Positions 63,109-64,000 of a stretch of 64,000 nucleotides of DNA are shown one piece after another. Source of the stretch: Gammaproteobacteria bacterium (GTDB lineage: Bacteria; Pseudomonadota; Gammaproteobacteria; SZUA-229); contig JAOULC010000008.1 of assembly GCA_029882215.1 (NCBI GenBank), positions 1 through 64,000 of the forward strand, given 5' to 3'. The notes under the pieces are model-generated. The model was not told where the DNA came from. It saw only the letters and a list, made by a program, of their open reading frames with translations, and made no database searches. Every line of letters starts with the position of its first letter. Position 1 is the stretch's first letter. Made by a program: the position numbers and the translations under genes.

Positions 63109-64000
63109 TTAACTAAATATTGATTTAATTCGAGCCAGGGCTTTTTCGATGTTATCCATGCTGGTTGCAAATGATAAACGCAGGTGTCCTGGCGCCCCAA
63201 AAGCCGACCCCGGGACTAAAGCGACGCCCACATCAGCCAGCAGTTTTTCAGCAAGTTCCACGTCATTGTTAACACCGTCTAATTTGTCAATCGCTGCCTG
63301 AAAATTAGGAAAGCTATAAAAAGTACCGTCACTTGCCAGACAATCAACACCGTCGATGGTATTAAGGAAGCGAACAACATAATCATGGCGTTCTTTAAAT
63401 GCATCTCGCATCGTGCCTACGCTGGACTGATCGCCATCTAATGCCGCCTGTGCTGCCGCCTGTGAAATCGAGCAGGGGTTAGAGGTGCTTTGAGACTGAA
63501 TTTTCTTCATTGCTTTGATCAAGTTTGCCGGGCCACCTGCATAGCCGATGCGCCAGCCTGTCATCGAATAGGCTTTTGAAACACCATTTAATACTAATGT
63601 TCTGTCATAAAGTTCAGGCGCAACATTTAAAATATTATTGAAGCCTTCATCGGTCCAGATCATCAGCTCATACATATCATCAGTGGCGATGATAATATCG
63701 GGGTGTTTCTTTAATACATCCGCCAGATCTTTAAGTTCGGCTTTACTATAAGCTTTACCGGATGGATTTGACGGACTGTTAATCACCACCAGACGAGTTT
63801 TAGGGGTGATAGCTGCTTCCAGTTGTGTAGCGGTAATTTTAAAATCCTGGGTCTGGTCAGCGAGAATAATCACCGGTTCTGCGTCTGCTAATAACACCAT
63901 GTCCGGGTATGAAACCCAGTAAGGTGCAGGGATAATCACTTCATCACCCGGGTTTAAAAGCGCCTGAGCCAGATTATAGAAGCTCTGCTTGCCACCGCTT
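63109..64000 (-). CDS. Class I aminotransferase (aspartate type), 5' end beyond window
   Basis: A fold-type I PLP aminotransferase; the frame stays open to the window edge (GGKQSFYNLAQALLNPGDEV precedes IIPAPYW), so about 100 N-terminal residues are missing. Visible motifs: VVINSPSNPSGKAY, IIATDDMYELMIW, and the PLP Lys in NGVSKAYSMTGWRIGYAGG. C-terminal SFPNFQAAIDK and GHLRLSFATSMDNIEKAL match the bacterial aspartate aminotransferase Ib group (aspC/aatA). An internal GTG at 63939 is not the true start. Confidence 0.9.
   Translation of the reverse strand, partial: SGGKQSFYNLAQALLNPGDEVIIPAPYWVSYPDMVLLADAEPVIILADQTQDFKITATQLEAAITPKTRLVVINSPSNPSGKAYSKAELKDLADVLKKHPDIIIATDDMYELMIWTDEGFNNILNVAPELYDRTLVLNGVSKAYSMTGWRIGYAGGPANLIKAMKKIQSQSTSNPCSISQAAAQAALDGDQSSVGTMRDAFKERHDYVVRFLNTIDGVDCLASDGTFYSFPNFQAAIDKLDGVNNDVELAEKLLADVGVALVPGSAFGAPGHLRLSFATSMDNIEKALARIKSIFS

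Overview
The window reads as ordinary chromosome of a gammaproteobacterium, moderately AT-rich by eye. The gene set points there: pepN, sbcB, srkA, trmJ, rsmJ, ibaG, yajQ, suhB, tig-clpP-clpX-lon-hupB-ppiD, yejABEF, rpsF-rpsR-rplI-dnaB-alr, fdxA. The genus is not certain; a non-enteric lineage near Methylophaga/Cycloclasticus would fit the AT-rich composition and the mix of families, but this is a guess.

Layout. 1-7.8 kb: a 5'-truncated tRNA-Asp, pepN, a secreted protein, an SDR oxidoreductase, a coiled-coil membrane protein, a HAD phosphatase, aroG and a 73-aa protein. 8-14.3 kb: sbcB (minus), a cyclic-nucleotide-binding protein, a metallo-beta-lactamase-fold lipoprotein, uup and srkA. 14.4-16.7 kb: a promoter, a possible 21-aa ORF, a multi-pass coiled-coil membrane protein and a VWA lipoprotein, closed by a terminator; I do not recognise this pair. 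16.9-23.1 kb: housekeeping and RNA-modification genes (ibaG, suhB, trmJ, DUF423, yajQ, rsmJ, tatD), an orphan PhnD-like binding protein and a 620-bp hairpin-rich gap. 23.1-30.1 kb: an HD-GYP signalling protein diverging from ppsA, with two perfect palindromes between them, then a four-gene operon of two DUF1538 membrane proteins, a PII-like protein and a CBS-pair protein.

30.2-41 kb: folD (minus), a tRNA Pro-Arg-His cluster with a strong promoter and terminator, tRNA-Leu, then the protein quality-control series tig, clpP, clpX, lon (with a sigma-32-like promoter), hupB, tRNA-Val and two tRNA-Asp, and ppiD interrupted by a one-base frameshift. 41-50.5 kb: fabI (minus), the yejABEF peptide importer, a decayed RelA/SpoT-domain gene, about 500 bp of non-coding inverted repeats, and fabV, a second and unrelated enoyl-ACP reductase.

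50.8-64 kb: a CheW-transmembrane-LysM fusion protein (minus); the ribosomal and replication block rpsF-rpsR-membrane protein-rplI, dnaB and alr; a beta-propeller lipoprotein; an AddB-like nuclease with fdxA, an OmpR-type regulator and tRNA-Asn on the minus strand; and the 3' part of a class I aminotransferase running off the right edge.

No CRISPR array, transposase, integrase or phage gene was seen. The most interesting candidates are the DUF1538-PII-CBS operon, the VWA/coiled-coil membrane pair, the CheW-LysM fusion, the palindromes before ppsA, and the degraded accessory patch between yejF and fabV.
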